Below are positions 7,316-16,851 of a stretch of DNA of 64,000 nucleotides, one piece after another. Source of the DNA: Sphingobacteriales bacterium (GTDB lineage Bacteria > Bacteroidota > Bacteroidia > Chitinophagales > Chitinophagaceae); assembly GCA_016235125.1 (NCBI GenBank), contig JACRLZ010000006.1:1-64000 (forward strand), written 5' to 3'. Under the pieces are notes generated by a model. It was not told the DNA's origin and did not search any database. It saw nothing but the letters and a program-made list of their open reading frames with translations. Both the position numbers and the translations under genes were made by a program. How positions within the stretch are numbered: position 1 is the stretch's first letter; each line of letters begins with the position of its first letter.

Positions 7316-7909
7316 ATGAAAAGAGCTTATCCATACTTATTAATACCTGTTTTGGTCTTTTTTAGCCGTTGCAGTTCAGTACAAAATAATACCAGCAAAA
7401 AAAACAGCATTATGAATGATAAAAAAAACCCTGCCTTGACAAAGGAAGGGAACCCCGTTTATTCCAGCACCGATACTTCCAAAGTGAAAATAACTGATGA
7501 GGATTGGAAGAAAATACTGCCTGCCGATGTCTATTCTATTGCCCGGCAAAAGGGAACTGAAAGACCCTGGAGCAGCAAGCTGGAAAATTTTTATGAAACA
7601 GGCACTTATTACTGTGCGGCTTGTGGCAATGCCCTTTTTAAAAGCGATACAAAATTTGAAAGCGGTTGCGGCTGGCCCAGTTTTTATGAACCCATAAGCA
7701 AGACCAGCATTATCTATACCCCTGATAATTCGCATGGCATGAAACGTACAGAAGTGCAATGCGGCCGCTGTGAAGCACACCTTGGCCATGTTTTTGACGA
7801 TGGCCCGCCACCCACAGGCCTGCGGTATTGCATTAATGGAGTTGTGCTTGATTTTGAGAAGGCTAAAGAGGCTGAAAAAAAGTACAAAGAAAAACCCAGG
7901 GAACAATAA
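7316..7909 (+). CDS. msrB: Secreted peptide-methionine (R)-S-oxide reductase
   Basis: 197 residues. Zinc-binding pairs are Cys100/Cys103 (CAAC) and Cys149/Cys152 (CGRC). The catalytic Cys172 lies in RYCINGVVLDF, and the block GCGWPSFYEP is the MsrB signature. An N-terminal hydrophobic signal (YLLIPVLVFFSRC) suggests export, possibly as a lipoprotein at Cys19, although Arg before the Cys is atypical. It reduces methionine-R-sulfoxide in proteins, here in the cell envelope. A stem-loop terminator follows. Confidence 0.93.
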   Translation: MKRAYPYLLIPVLVFFSRCSSVQNNTSKKNSIMNDKKNPALTKEGNPVYSSTDTSKVKITDEDWKKILPADVYSIARQKGTERPWSSKLENFYETGTYYCAACGNALFKSDTKFESGCGWPSFYEPISKTSIIYTPDNSHGMKRTEVQCGRCEAHLGHVFDDGPPPTGLRYCINGVVLDFEKAKEAEKKYKEKPREQ

Positions 7910-7931
7910 CAACCTACATTTATATGCTTTT

Positions 7932-7966
7932 ACCCCCCTTTCATCCAAAAGGGGGTTTTTTATTTT
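7932..7966 (+). terminator. Rho-independent terminator after msrB
   Basis: ACCCCC and GGGGGT arms with a T-rich run directly after, 22 bp downstream of the msrB stop. Confidence 0.75.
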
Positions 7967-8012
7967 TTGAAGCAACTTCATTAGAATAAATTTACGTTCC
8001 CAAAAAAAATAT

Positions 8013-10853
8013 ATGCAAGTGGTTAAACGGTTTTGGTTGCTGATGCTGGCAACCCTGGTGCAGGTTTCAGTGGCATGGTCACAGATAAATGTGGAACAGC
8101 CCATGCCGTTGGATCCCAAAGTAAAGATCGGAAGGCTGCCCAATGGGCTTACCTATTATATCCGGCATAATTCATTGCCCGAAAAAAGAGTGGAGCTGCG
8201 CCTTGTTGTGAATGCTGGCTCTGTAATGGAAGATGATGACCAGTTAGGCCTTGCTCATTTTATGGAGCATATGAACTTTAATGGTACTAAGCATTTTCCT
8301 AAAAACGAACTGGTAAGTTACCTGCAAAGTATCGGTGTTCAGTTTGGCGCCGACCTGAATGCTTATACCGGCTTTGATGAAACCGTTTACATTTTACCTG
8401 TGCCGACGGACAAGCCCGGCCTTGTTGATAAAGGTTTGCAGATACTGGAAGACTGGGCACATGATGCATTACTTGATTCTGCTGAAATAGAAAAAGAAAG
8501 AGGTGTAGTGATAGAAGAGTGGCGGCTGAGCCGCGGAGCAGACGAAAGGATGATGAAGCAAACCCTTCCGGTTCAGTACCACAATTCCAGATATGCCGAC
8601 CGTTTGCCGATTGGTACAAAATTCAGCCTCGATAATTTTTCTCATGCAGCTTTAAAAAGATTTTATTCGGACTGGTACCGCCCCGACCTGCAGGCTGTTG
8701 TTGTGGTAGGTGATATTGATGTGAATGACATGGAACAAAAAATCAAAAAAATTTTCGGTGATATCCCTGCTCCTTCTTCGCCCAGAAAAAGAGAAATGTT
8801 TACAGTGCCGGATCATGAAGAAACATTATTGGTGGTAGCAAAAGATAAAGAAACCGCTTTTCCTTCGGTGGAAGTATTATACAAGAAACCACTGCAACCG
8901 CAGGTCACCATTGGCGATTATTGCCGGTATATGAATACCCGGCTTTTTACCGGCATGCTGAATACCCGTTTCCGGGAAATAACTTTAAAACCCAATCCGC
9001 CATTTGTAGGCGCCGGGGCTTTTTATGGCAACAGCCTGGCCCGAACCAAAGATGTTTATCAATTGGGAGCCAATACCAGTGATACGGGCATGGCCCGGTC
9101 TCTGTATATATTGCTGCTCGAAAACAGAAGGGTGCTTCAGTTTGGTTTTACGCAAAGCGAATTTGGCCTGCAGAAAAAACAAATGCAAAGCCTTTATGAC
9201 AGAATATTCAGCGAAAGAGAAAAAGAAGAATCTTACAAATATGTGGATGAGTATGTAAACAACTTTCTTATAAACGAACCCATACCGGGTATTGAATGGG
9301 AATATGATTTTGTAAAACAATATCTCTCTTCCGTAAAACTGGATGACGTAAACAAACTGGCTGCACAATGGATCACCAGGAACAATATGGTGATAACCCT
9401 TAACGCTCCGGATAAAGAATCCGTAAAGATCCCTTCAACCGATGACATTAAGAAGCTGATAGAGGATGCGGATATTGCATCTATTGAACCCTATAAAGAA
9501 AAAGTATTGGCTTCATCACTGATGGATGGAAGCAAACTGAAACCGGGTAAAACTATCAATGTCAAAACAGATGATAACCTTCAAACAACCACTTTTAAAC
9601 TTTCGAACGGAGTCACGGTAATATTGAAACCAACCAATTTTAAAAACGATGAGATATTATTCAGGGCTTTCAGCAAGGGCGGACATTCCCTGGTGAAGGA
9701 TGTTGATTATTATTCAGCCAGCAATGCAGCACCAATCGTGGCACAGAGTGGTGTAGGTAATTTTTCTGCCATTGAATTAGGCAATATGCTGAAAGGAAAA
9801 AGTACCAACCTCTCTTCCAATATCAGTTTATACAGTGAGGGTCTTAGCGGCAGCACTATCCCAAAAGAAACCGAAACGCTGCTACAGCTTATTCATCTGT
9901 ATTTCACTTCTCCAAGAAAAGATAAGGACGCATTTGAATCTTTTAAAACGAGGCAAAAACAACTGTATGCCAATCTCGGCGCTAATCCCCAGATTTACTT
10001 CAGCTCTGAGTTTCAAAAACTGATGACTCAAAATCATCCCCGTGCCGGCGGATTACCCAAACCGGAAGACTTTGATAAAATCAACCTTGACAGAAGCGTA
10101 CAGATTTACAAAGAGAGGTTTGCTAATGCAGGTGATTTTACTTTTTTATTTGTTGGTGCAATTAGTGAAGATACACTGAAACCCTTGCTTGAAAGATATA
10201 TTGGCAGTTTGCCGGGCAGCACAGCAAAAGAAAATTTCAAAGACCTTGGTATCCGGCCTCCTTCCGGTAAAGTGGAAAAAGTGGTCAACAAAGGAAGTGA
10301 GCCTCAAAGTATGGTCAACATAGTCTTTACATCACCCGTTCCCTATAATGCAAAAGACAATTTTACATTACAAAGCCTGGCCGATGTTATGAATATTAAA
10401 CTAATTGAACAATTGCGGGAAGAAAAAGGAGGGGTATATGGCGTCAGTGCTTCGGGCCGTTTGCTTAAATATCCTTATTCCTATTCCAGTTTCACCATTT
10501 CTTTTCCCTGCTCACCTGACAATGCTGATACCCTCAGTAATGCGGCCATTGAAGAGCTGAAAAAAATTATACAGAATGGCGTGACTGCGGAAGACCTTGA
10601 AAAAATAAAAGAACAGCAGAAAAGAAAACTGGAGGTGGACCTTAAACAAAATCAGTTCTGGCTCAATAGCCTTTACGATGCCTTCTATTTGGGTAATAAT
10701 CCGGCTGATATCCTGAACAGGCAAAAGGAGATAGAAGGTCTCACCTCTAAAATGATACAGGATGCTGCAAAAAAGTATATCAGCCTTTCGAAGTATATCC
10801 GTATGGTATTGCAGCCCGATAAAAATGAGATGAAGCCAATGAAACCCTTCTGA
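8013..10853 (+). CDS. M16 family zinc metallopeptidase (pitrilysin/insulinase-like)
   Basis: 946 residues with a signal peptide ending at about AWSQ (24). The inverted zinc motif HFMEH has His82, Glu85 and His86, and the third ligand lies in KERGVVIEEW around residues 162-168. The length corresponds to two fused M16 pairs, as in pitrilysin. The second half (about 520-946) carries the inactive-type repeat with REEKGGVYGVSASG. It is probably a periplasmic or envelope peptidase degrading peptides. The gene stands alone between the msrB terminator and a tRNA. Confidence 0.92.
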   Translation: MQVVKRFWLLMLATLVQVSVAWSQINVEQPMPLDPKVKIGRLPNGLTYYIRHNSLPEKRVELRLVVNAGSVMEDDDQLGLAHFMEHMNFNGTKHFPKNELVSYLQSIGVQFGADLNAYTGFDETVYILPVPTDKPGLVDKGLQILEDWAHDALLDSAEIEKERGVVIEEWRLSRGADERMMKQTLPVQYHNSRYADRLPIGTKFSLDNFSHAALKRFYSDWYRPDLQAVVVVGDIDVNDMEQKIKKIFGDIPAPSSPRKREMFTVPDHEETLLVVAKDKETAFPSVEVLYKKPLQPQVTIGDYCRYMNTRLFTGMLNTRFREITLKPNPPFVGAGAFYGNSLARTKDVYQLGANTSDTGMARSLYILLLENRRVLQFGFTQSEFGLQKKQMQSLYDRIFSEREKEESYKYVDEYVNNFLINEPIPGIEWEYDFVKQYLSSVKLDDVNKLAAQWITRNNMVITLNAPDKESVKIPSTDDIKKLIEDADIASIEPYKEKVLASSLMDGSKLKPGKTINVKTDDNLQTTTFKLSNGVTVILKPTNFKNDEILFRAFSKGGHSLVKDVDYYSASNAAPIVAQSGVGNFSAIELGNMLKGKSTNLSSNISLYSEGLSGSTIPKETETLLQLIHLYFTSPRKDKDAFESFKTRQKQLYANLGANPQIYFSSEFQKLMTQNHPRAGGLPKPEDFDKINLDRSVQIYKERFANAGDFTFLFVGAISEDTLKPLLERYIGSLPGSTAKENFKDLGIRPPSGKVEKVVNKGSEPQSMVNIVFTSPVPYNAKDNFTLQSLADVMNIKLIEQLREEKGGVYGVSASGRLLKYPYSYSSFTISFPCSPDNADTLSNAAIEELKKIIQNGVTAEDLEKIKEQQKRKLEVDLKQNQFWLNSLYDAFYLGNNPADILNRQKEIEGLTSKMIQDAAKKYISLSKYIRMVLQPDKNEMKPMKPF

Positions 10854-10894
10854 TCCATTCTAATGAACGAAACCGCTGAAGATATTTTTTTAAT

Positions 10895-10967
10895 GCCATC
10901 TTAGCTCAGCTGGTAGAGCAGCTGTTTCGTAAATAGCAGGTCGTGGGTTCGAGTCCCATAGATGGCT
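10895..10967 (+). tRNA. tRNA-Thr (anticodon CGT)
   Basis: A complete cloverleaf is visible. Acceptor GCCATCT pairs with AGATGGC, and the D arm is GCTC/GAGC. The anticodon arm is GCTGT-TTCGTAA-ATAGC with anticodon CGT, and the T arm is GTGGG-TTCGAGT-CCCAT. No CCA is encoded. The ATG of the GIY-YIG gene lies inside the 3' acceptor strand (10962-10964). Confidence 0.9.
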
Positions 10968-11222
10968 CAGTTGTATTACGCTTATATCATAGAATCTGAA
11001 TCTACACGAAATTGGTACTATGGATCTTCACAGGATCCATACCTGCGTTTAAGCCAGCACAATGCAAATACAAATATCAGTACAAAAAGAAGAGGACCGT
11101 GGAAGTTAATATTTGTTCGGGCTTTTGTTGATAAGAAAGAAGCTTTGGCTTTTGAAAAACAGTTAAAAAAATGGAGAAACAAAAATTTTATTCAGTCACA
11201 GTTTAAAGAATACTTTATATAA
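10962..11222 (+). CDS. GIY-YIG nuclease-domain protein overlapping a tRNA 3' end
   Basis: 86 residues, almost exactly one GIY-YIG domain. YYAYIIES (5-12) takes the GIY position, WYYGSS (18-23) the YIG position, and Arg29 and Glu65 (FEKQLKKW) are the expected catalytic residues. The start codon is in the tRNA-Thr acceptor stem and there is no room for a separate promoter, so it is probably transcribed with the tRNA. Single-domain GIY-YIG proteins of this type are common in Bacteroidota and of unclear role. A truncated tRNA sequence follows 5 bp after the stop. I infer a homing-type or tRNA-targeting cassette; nuclease activity is untested. Confidence 0.85.
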   Translation: MAQLYYAYIIESESTRNWYYGSSQDPYLRLSQHNANTNISTKRRGPWKLIFVRAFVDKKEALAFEKQLKKWRNKNFIQSQFKEYFI

Positions 11223-11227
11223 AATTT

Positions 11228-11286
11228 GTCAGAGCACCCCGATCGTATCGGGGAGGTCGAGAGTTCGAATCTCCTGGGTGGCTCCA
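11228..11286 (+). pseudogene. 5'-truncated tRNA (Thr-like, anticodon CGT)
   Basis: From GTCAGAGCA onward the sequence follows a tRNA. The anticodon arm is CCCCG-ATCGTAT-CGGGG (11237-11253, anticodon CGT), then AGGTC, then a T arm GAGAG-TTCGAAT-CTCCT with one mismatch. The 3' acceptor strand GGGTGGC ends at 11282, followed by T and CCA. The matching 5' acceptor strand (GCCACCC) and the 5' half of the D arm are absent; the GIY-YIG stop codon and AT-rich bases occupy that place. It is therefore probably a non-functional remnant of a second tRNA-Thr. Confidence 0.7.
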
Positions 11287-11366
11287 TTTAATGGCAAACC
11301 ACTCATACAATCTTTTTTGCTTCATCTTTCCTTTATCAGTAAGTTTAGCGTCCAAAATTTAACTCA

Positions 11367-14300
11367 ATGAGAAAGCTCATTTTTTTCAACCTTGTATTTG
11401 TAAGTTTATCCATATCTGCCCAAAAAATTTCCTTAGATCAATTTAAAAACTGGAAACCCCGCAATATAGGGCCGGCCGGCATGAGCGGACGTATTACTGC
11501 TATTGATGCCGTGGTATCCAATCCCAATATTATTTATGTTGGCGCTGCTTCAGGTGGAGTTTGGAAAACTGAGAACAGCGGACATACCTGGAGCCCTGTA
11601 TTTGATGATCAGCCCTTGCAAAACATCGGTTCCATCGCCATTCAGCAAAGCAACCCCAATATTGTTTGGGCTGGCACGGGAGAAGGCAATCCGAGAAACT
11701 CACTCAATCTCGGAGCCGGCATTTATAAATCTTTAGATGCCGGTAAGACATGGAAAAAAATGGGGCTTGAGAAAACAATCTGTATTCATCGTGTAGTCAT
11801 CGATCCTTCAAATCCAAATACGGTTTATGCGGCAGCTATTGGAAATCCCTATGCCGAACATAACGACAGGGGTGTTTTTAAAACAACAGATGGCGGTGAA
11901 ACATGGCAGAAAATATTATATGTAAATGATACCACAGGCTGTGCCGACCTTGTAATGGATCCGTCTAATCCAAATAAATTGATTGCGGCCATGTGGCAGT
12001 TTCGCCGCACACCCTGGAATTTAAAAAGCGGCGGTGCAGGCAGCGGCTTGTACATTACCCTTGATGGTGGAAAAAATTGGAAAAAACTTTCAAAAGAAGA
12101 TGGCCTGCCTGATGGGCAATTGGGAAGAATTGGCGTAGCATTCAGCCGCAGTATGCCCTCAAGAGTTTATGCAAAAGTGGAAGCAACCAAAAATGGTTTT
12201 TATAAAAGTGAGGACGGTGGTTTTAAATGGAGCCTTGTAAACAGCATCGCAGAACAGGTAACCGACCGTCCGTTTTACTACCAGGAAATCTATGTGGATC
12301 CGAAAAACGAAAACAGGATTTATGATGTACACTCTACCATCACACTCAGTGAGGATGGAGGAAAATCATTTACGACCCTGATACCTTATTCCGGAATTCA
12401 TCCGGACCATCATGCATGGTGGATCAATCCTGAAGACCCGAACCTGATCATTGAAGGCAATGATGGTGGTATTGGCATTTCAAGAGACAGGGGAAAAAAT
12501 TGGGTGTTTGATGAAAAAATACCGGCTGGTCAGTTTTACCATGTAAATGTTGACAATGAACTTCCTTATAACGTAATGGGAGGAATGCAGGATAACGGAA
12601 GCTGGCATGGCCCTGCTTATGTGTGGATCAACGGAGGTATCAGAAATTATTACTGGCATAATGTGGGAGGCGGTGATGGTTTTGATGTAATACCCGATGC
12701 TGAAGATCCGAGCTGGGTGTATAGCGAAAGTCAGGGAGGAAGTGTTGGGCGCAGAAACTGGAAAACCGGTGAAAGCTGGTTCATAAGACCCTTGCCTCTT
12801 GATCCGAATCTTTTGCAGCGGTTCAATTGGAATTCAGCCATGGCACAAGATCCTTTCGACAAAAAAACAATCTACTTTGGAAGCCAGTTCTTATTCAAAA
12901 GCATTAACAAAGGAATAAGTTGGGAAACTATTTCGCCTGATCTTACCACAAACGATACCGCTAAAATCAAAGCCTATCAAAATACCGGTGGATTAACGAT
13001 GGATATCACAGGTGCTGAAACGCATTGTACTATTCTCAGCATTTCACCATCATCTAAAGAACAGGGAACTATCTGGGTTGGCACTGATGATGGCAATGTT
13101 CAATTGACAAGAGATGGAGGAAAAACATGGACAAATTTCAGGGGGAAGATTCCGGGCATGCCTTTGGGTTGCTGGATACCACAGGTCACCGCTTCAAGAT
13201 ATAATGCAGGTGAAGCATTTGTTGTGGCCAATGATTATCGTCGTGGTGATTTAAAGCCTTATATTTTTCGTACAAAGGATTATGGCGCCACATGGACAAG
13301 GATGGCGGATGAGAATAAAGTAAAAGGATATGCCCTCTGTATGATACAAGACCCCGTTGAACCCAATCTCATTTTTGCAGGAACAGAGAATGGACTTTGG
13401 GTAAGTTTTGATAACGGCAATTCGTATGAACAATGGAAGAATGGCTATCCTTCTGTTTCCACTTACGATCTCGCAATACAGGAAAGAGAAGCCGACCTGG
13501 TAATTGCCACATTCGGCAGGGCCATATGGGTATTGGATGATATTCGTCCCCTGAGAAAAATTGCGGCGAATAGCGGTAAGCCTGTTACTAATACGGTCAC
13601 AGTTTTCACAGCTCCTGATGCATACCAGGCACAATACAAAGCTGCTGATGGATATGAATGGAGTATTTATGGTTTATGGGATGCAGAAAACAGGAGGCGT
13701 GGTGCTGAAGTTTCATTCTTTATAAACAAACCAAAAATGGCTGCTGACTCAGCTGCAAAAATACAACCAGCAGCTACTGAACAACCAACTGCTACACAAC
13801 CAACACAACCCGGTGGGGGTGGGGGCGGTAGATTTGGTGGTGCTGGCGGCGGCAGACCAGGGTTTGGCGGCCCCGGTGGCAGGAGCGACAGTGCCGTGGT
13901 CAGAGTTTATAATTCCAGTAATGAACTTATCAGAACACTCAGATGGGCGATTGATACAGGTTTTAACCGTATGTATTGGGGTATGGAAGAAAAAGGTGTG
14001 AGACAACCCGGTTCGCCCAAACCACAGCCCGGCGCAGCAGAGCCCGGAGGATTACAGGTATTGCCCGGTACCTATAAACTTGTTATCTCTTATGCAAGAG
14101 CATCCGATTCAACAATGATAACGGTAAAAGATGATCCGCGACTGGGCAACAGAAATGAAATCAAGCTGGCTCAGAGAAAATTGTTTGACCGGCTGAGAAA
14201 AAATGCAGAAAAGCTTACAGAAGGTATGGACAGGCTGACAGAAGCTGAAGAAGTCTGTACAAAGATGACCTCACAATTAAAAGGAGTGGAAGGTAAAGAT

Positions 14301-14636
14301 GCTGATTCTTTAAGAAAAACAACCACTAAAATGCAGGATGAAATCAAAACCATCCGTGAATTCATTAATGGAAAACCATCCGATAAACAGGGAATTTCCA
14401 GAAATCCATTCGTTGTAACCGTTATGTCGCAAGCCCAGGTGGCCCAACAGGCTATTGCCAGTAAAATGGTTATACCGGGAACGGCAGAAGAAACATTGGT
14501 TGCCAATGCAGAAAAAGCCATCAGCGAGGCTATAGAAAAAATCAATAGTTTCTTTGATGGCAAATGGAAAGATTATCGTCAGCAGGTGGAAGGAACCAAA
14601 GTGAATTTATTTAAAGATTATAAACCTATTCAATAA
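11367..14636 (+). CDS. Secreted VPS10/BNR (Asp-box) beta-propeller protein
   Basis: 1089 residues with a signal peptide ending at SISAQ (19). The region up to about residue 730 contains repeated Asp-box motifs such as S.DAGKTWKKM, TTDGGETWQKI, TLDGGKNWKKL, SEDGGFKWSLV, TRDGGKTWTNF and TKDYGATWTRM, as in sialidase- and sortilin-type propellers. A Gly-rich linker (about residues 816-840) separates this from a C-terminal part with a FlgD-like strand region (NELIRTLRWAIDTGFNRMYWGMEE) and a helical end. No T9SS tail is seen. Many Bacteroidota homologues are annotated only as glycosyl hydrolase-like; the substrate is unknown. A strong terminator follows. Confidence 0.85.
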   Translation: MRKLIFFNLVFVSLSISAQKISLDQFKNWKPRNIGPAGMSGRITAIDAVVSNPNIIYVGAASGGVWKTENSGHTWSPVFDDQPLQNIGSIAIQQSNPNIVWAGTGEGNPRNSLNLGAGIYKSLDAGKTWKKMGLEKTICIHRVVIDPSNPNTVYAAAIGNPYAEHNDRGVFKTTDGGETWQKILYVNDTTGCADLVMDPSNPNKLIAAMWQFRRTPWNLKSGGAGSGLYITLDGGKNWKKLSKEDGLPDGQLGRIGVAFSRSMPSRVYAKVEATKNGFYKSEDGGFKWSLVNSIAEQVTDRPFYYQEIYVDPKNENRIYDVHSTITLSEDGGKSFTTLIPYSGIHPDHHAWWINPEDPNLIIEGNDGGIGISRDRGKNWVFDEKIPAGQFYHVNVDNELPYNVMGGMQDNGSWHGPAYVWINGGIRNYYWHNVGGGDGFDVIPDAEDPSWVYSESQGGSVGRRNWKTGESWFIRPLPLDPNLLQRFNWNSAMAQDPFDKKTIYFGSQFLFKSINKGISWETISPDLTTNDTAKIKAYQNTGGLTMDITGAETHCTILSISPSSKEQGTIWVGTDDGNVQLTRDGGKTWTNFRGKIPGMPLGCWIPQVTASRYNAGEAFVVANDYRRGDLKPYIFRTKDYGATWTRMADENKVKGYALCMIQDPVEPNLIFAGTENGLWVSFDNGNSYEQWKNGYPSVSTYDLAIQEREADLVIATFGRAIWVLDDIRPLRKIAANSGKPVTNTVTVFTAPDAYQAQYKAADGYEWSIYGLWDAENRRRGAEVSFFINKPKMAADSAAKIQPAATEQPTATQPTQPGGGGGGRFGGAGGGRPGFGGPGGRSDSAVVRVYNSSNELIRTLRWAIDTGFNRMYWGMEEKGVRQPGSPKPQPGAAEPGGLQVLPGTYKLVISYARASDSTMITVKDDPRLGNRNEIKLAQRKLFDRLRKNAEKLTEGMDRLTEAEEVCTKMTSQLKGVEGKDADSLRKTTTKMQDEIKTIREFINGKPSDKQGISRNPFVVTVMSQAQVAQQAIASKMVIPGTAEETLVANAEKAISEAIEKINSFFDGKWKDYRQQVEGTKVNLFKDYKPIQ

Positions 14637-14650
14637 TCAGAATCACAGAA

Positions 14651-14688
14651 GGGGGTGGGTCAAAAAAACATTTGATCCACCCTTTTTT
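14651..14688 (+). terminator. Rho-independent terminator after the BNR protein
   Basis: GGGTGGGTCAAA and TTTGATCCACCC form a long stem followed by TTTTTT, 15 bp after the stop codon. Confidence 0.85.
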
Positions 14689-14720
14689 CATTAACTTACT
14701 TTTCCAAAATTTTTATTGCT

Positions 14721-15506
14721 ATGATGAAAATGAATGCCGGAATGTGGATTGGCATTGTTGGCGGAATTGTTGGTTTATTAGTTGGCATCGGCGCTGTGGT
14801 AGCCACAGGCGGTCAATCAGGAATCTATATTGGACTGGGAATGCTTGTTGTATTCGGTGGTATGTTTTATTTATTCTATCGCCTTTTCTTCAAACCCATG
14901 ATCAATGCTGCCAGATTACAAAAAACGGGAATACCCGGTACAGCCAAAATTCTGGAAGTAAAAGACACCGGTGTTACTATTAATAACAACCCTCAGGTAA
15001 AATTGATACTGGAAGTAAAAAACAGTTTTGGACAGAGATACAATGCACAGTGCCGGGTGCTGGTTTCAAGAATAAATCCCAATGCTTATATGCCCGGGAT
15101 GGAACTGCCGGTTAAAATCGATCCGAAAAATGAACAGAATGTGGTGATTGATTTTAGCGCTGGAAAACAAACGACTCCCTTGGGGTCTGCATTTTCATCA
15201 GGCAACACAGCTGTTTTGCAAGCCGAGCTGGAACAAATGCAAAAAGATAACAATGCCATAAGTCAGTCGGGCAAACCTGCAAGAGCCATTATAAAAAAGT
15301 ATACCTGGCTTGGCGCCTATGTTAATGGTAATAATCCTTATGTGGAATTAGAGATGGAAGTGTTGCCTGAAAATGCCGCAGCATTCAGTGGTAAAGCAAA
15401 AGGAGTTATTGGCGAAGCAGCGGTAAATAAATTTCAGCCCGGCTGTGAGATATTTGTGAAGTATGATTTATACGATAACAGCAAGGTGGTTATTGACCAC
15501 TCCTGA
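14721..15506 (+). CDS. Membrane protein with duplicated soluble domain
   Basis: 261 residues. Two N-terminal membrane helices (about residues 8-28 and 35-57, rich in Gly) are followed by two similar beta-rich segments. The first runs from ARLQKTGIPGTAKILEV to KIDPKNEQNVVIDF, and the second from ISQSGKPARAIIKKY to VKYDLYDNSKVVIDH. Both halves end with a K.D..N...VVID motif, which suggests an internal duplication. ATG at 14727 is an equally possible start. Function unknown. Confidence 0.7.
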   Translation: MMKMNAGMWIGIVGGIVGLLVGIGAVVATGGQSGIYIGLGMLVVFGGMFYLFYRLFFKPMINAARLQKTGIPGTAKILEVKDTGVTINNNPQVKLILEVKNSFGQRYNAQCRVLVSRINPNAYMPGMELPVKIDPKNEQNVVIDFSAGKQTTPLGSAFSSGNTAVLQAELEQMQKDNNAISQSGKPARAIIKKYTWLGAYVNGNNPYVELEMEVLPENAAAFSGKAKGVIGEAAVNKFQPGCEIFVKYDLYDNSKVVIDHS

Positions 15507-15532
15507 TATGGTTTTCATCAACTCCATTTCCT

Positions 15533-15540
15533 TACATTTG
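15533..15540 (+). promoter_or_regulatory. -7 box (TACATTTG) upstream of aminotransferase
   Basis: TACATTTG fits TAnnTTTG and is 16 bp upstream of the ATG at 15557. No -33 element at the usual distance. Confidence 0.4.
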
Positions 15541-15556
15541 CCCCAAAGGGTGGAAT

Positions 15557-16816
15557 ATGAAATTGTCGCATTTATCTGAAACATTAATTGGTTCCGAAAT
15601 TGTAAAACTGGGAAGTGAGATTAAAGAGAAAATCCGCCTGGGAGAACGTATTTATAATTTCACCGTTGGTGATTTTGATCCTTCCATTTTTCCCATACCA
15701 AAAGAATTGGAAGATGCTATTGTGGAAGCCTACCGTAAACATTTCACCAACTATCCGGCTGCAGAGGGAAACCTTGATTTAAGAGAAGCTGTTCTTTCTT
15801 TTACCAAAGATGAAGAAGGGCTTGACTATGGCACTTCTGAAGTATTGGTTGCTTCAGGTGGTCGCCCGTTGATATATGCGGTGTTCAGGGCTGTGTGTGA
15901 TAAAGGAGATAAGGTAATTTATGCCGTGCCCAGTTGGAACAATAATCATTATACTCATTTTGTGGATGGTGAGCATATTGTAATTGAAGCAAAGGCAGAG
16001 AATAATTTCATGCTTACTGCTGACGACATACGGCCTCATATAAAAGAAGCTACGCTAATTTCTTTATGCTCTCCCCAGAACCCAACGGGCACTACATTTA
16101 AAAAAGAAGAACTGGAGGCTATCTGCGACCTGGTGATCGAAGAAAATAAAAGACGGGGTGAAGGAGAAAAGAAATTGTATGTGATGTATGACCAGATGTA
16201 CTGGCACCTGACATATGGGGATATCAAACATTACAATCCTGTTTCGCTGCGCCATGAGATGAGAAATTACACCATCTTTATTGACGCTATCAGCAAAGTA
16301 TTTGCTTCAACAGGTGTAAGGGTTGGCTGGGGCCTGGGACCTGCAACCGTTATCAGTAAAATGAAGGCGATCCTTACACATGTAGGTGCATGGGCGCCAA
16401 TGTCTGAACAAAAAGCAGTGGCTCATTACCTGCACCATAACCGGGAGGGTATAAAAAGATTTCTTTCTCATTTTAAATCTGAAATAGAAGAAAGACTTCG
16501 CCGTATCTATGATGGCTTTATGAAATTGAAAAATGAAGGGCTCAGCATTGATGCAATAGCTCCGGAAGCTGCCATTTATCTTACAATAAAAATTGATCTG
16601 GTTGGCAAAAAAACATCTGAAGGAAAAACATTAACTGATCAAAGCGCCGTTACAGCCTACATCTTAAATGAAGCGAAGCTGGCAGTGGTTCCTTTCTACG
16701 CATTTGGCGCCAGCCGTAGTTCTGCCTGGTATCGCCTGAGTGTAGGTACTTGTAAAAAAGAAGAGATAAATGAAATGATCGGGAAACTGAGGGAAGCATT
16801 AAAGAAATTATCCTGA
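15557..16816 (+). CDS. Class I/II PLP-dependent aminotransferase
   Basis: 419 residues. Fold-type I aminotransferase with SPQNPTGTTF (172-181), YDQMYWHL in the PLP-binding aspartate region, the Schiff-base Lys247 in DAISKVFA, and Arg255 in GVRVGW. It resembles the aspartate aminotransferase group, but the substrate cannot be read from the sequence. Preceded by a -7-like box and followed convergently by the 8-PAS kinase gene. Confidence 0.88.
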   Translation: MKLSHLSETLIGSEIVKLGSEIKEKIRLGERIYNFTVGDFDPSIFPIPKELEDAIVEAYRKHFTNYPAAEGNLDLREAVLSFTKDEEGLDYGTSEVLVASGGRPLIYAVFRAVCDKGDKVIYAVPSWNNNHYTHFVDGEHIVIEAKAENNFMLTADDIRPHIKEATLISLCSPQNPTGTTFKKEELEAICDLVIEENKRRGEGEKKLYVMYDQMYWHLTYGDIKHYNPVSLRHEMRNYTIFIDAISKVFASTGVRVGWGLGPATVISKMKAILTHVGAWAPMSEQKAVAHYLHHNREGIKRFLSHFKSEIEERLRRIYDGFMKLKNEGLSIDAIAPEAAIYLTIKIDLVGKKTSEGKTLTDQSAVTAYILNEAKLAVVPFYAFGASRSSAWYRLSVGTCKKEEINEMIGKLREALKKLS

Positions 16817-16851
16817 TTAAATCAGCAAAATATTTTCTTCGGTCCGGCATA

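Noticed and set aside
7376..8143. 255-codon open frame on the minus strand
   Set aside because: It runs antisense through msrB, the terminator and the start of the M16 peptidase; no motif, and both opposite genes are certain.
11228..11286. A complete functional tRNA
   Set aside because: The 5' acceptor strand and half of the D arm are absent and the T stem has a mismatch, so it was called a remnant.
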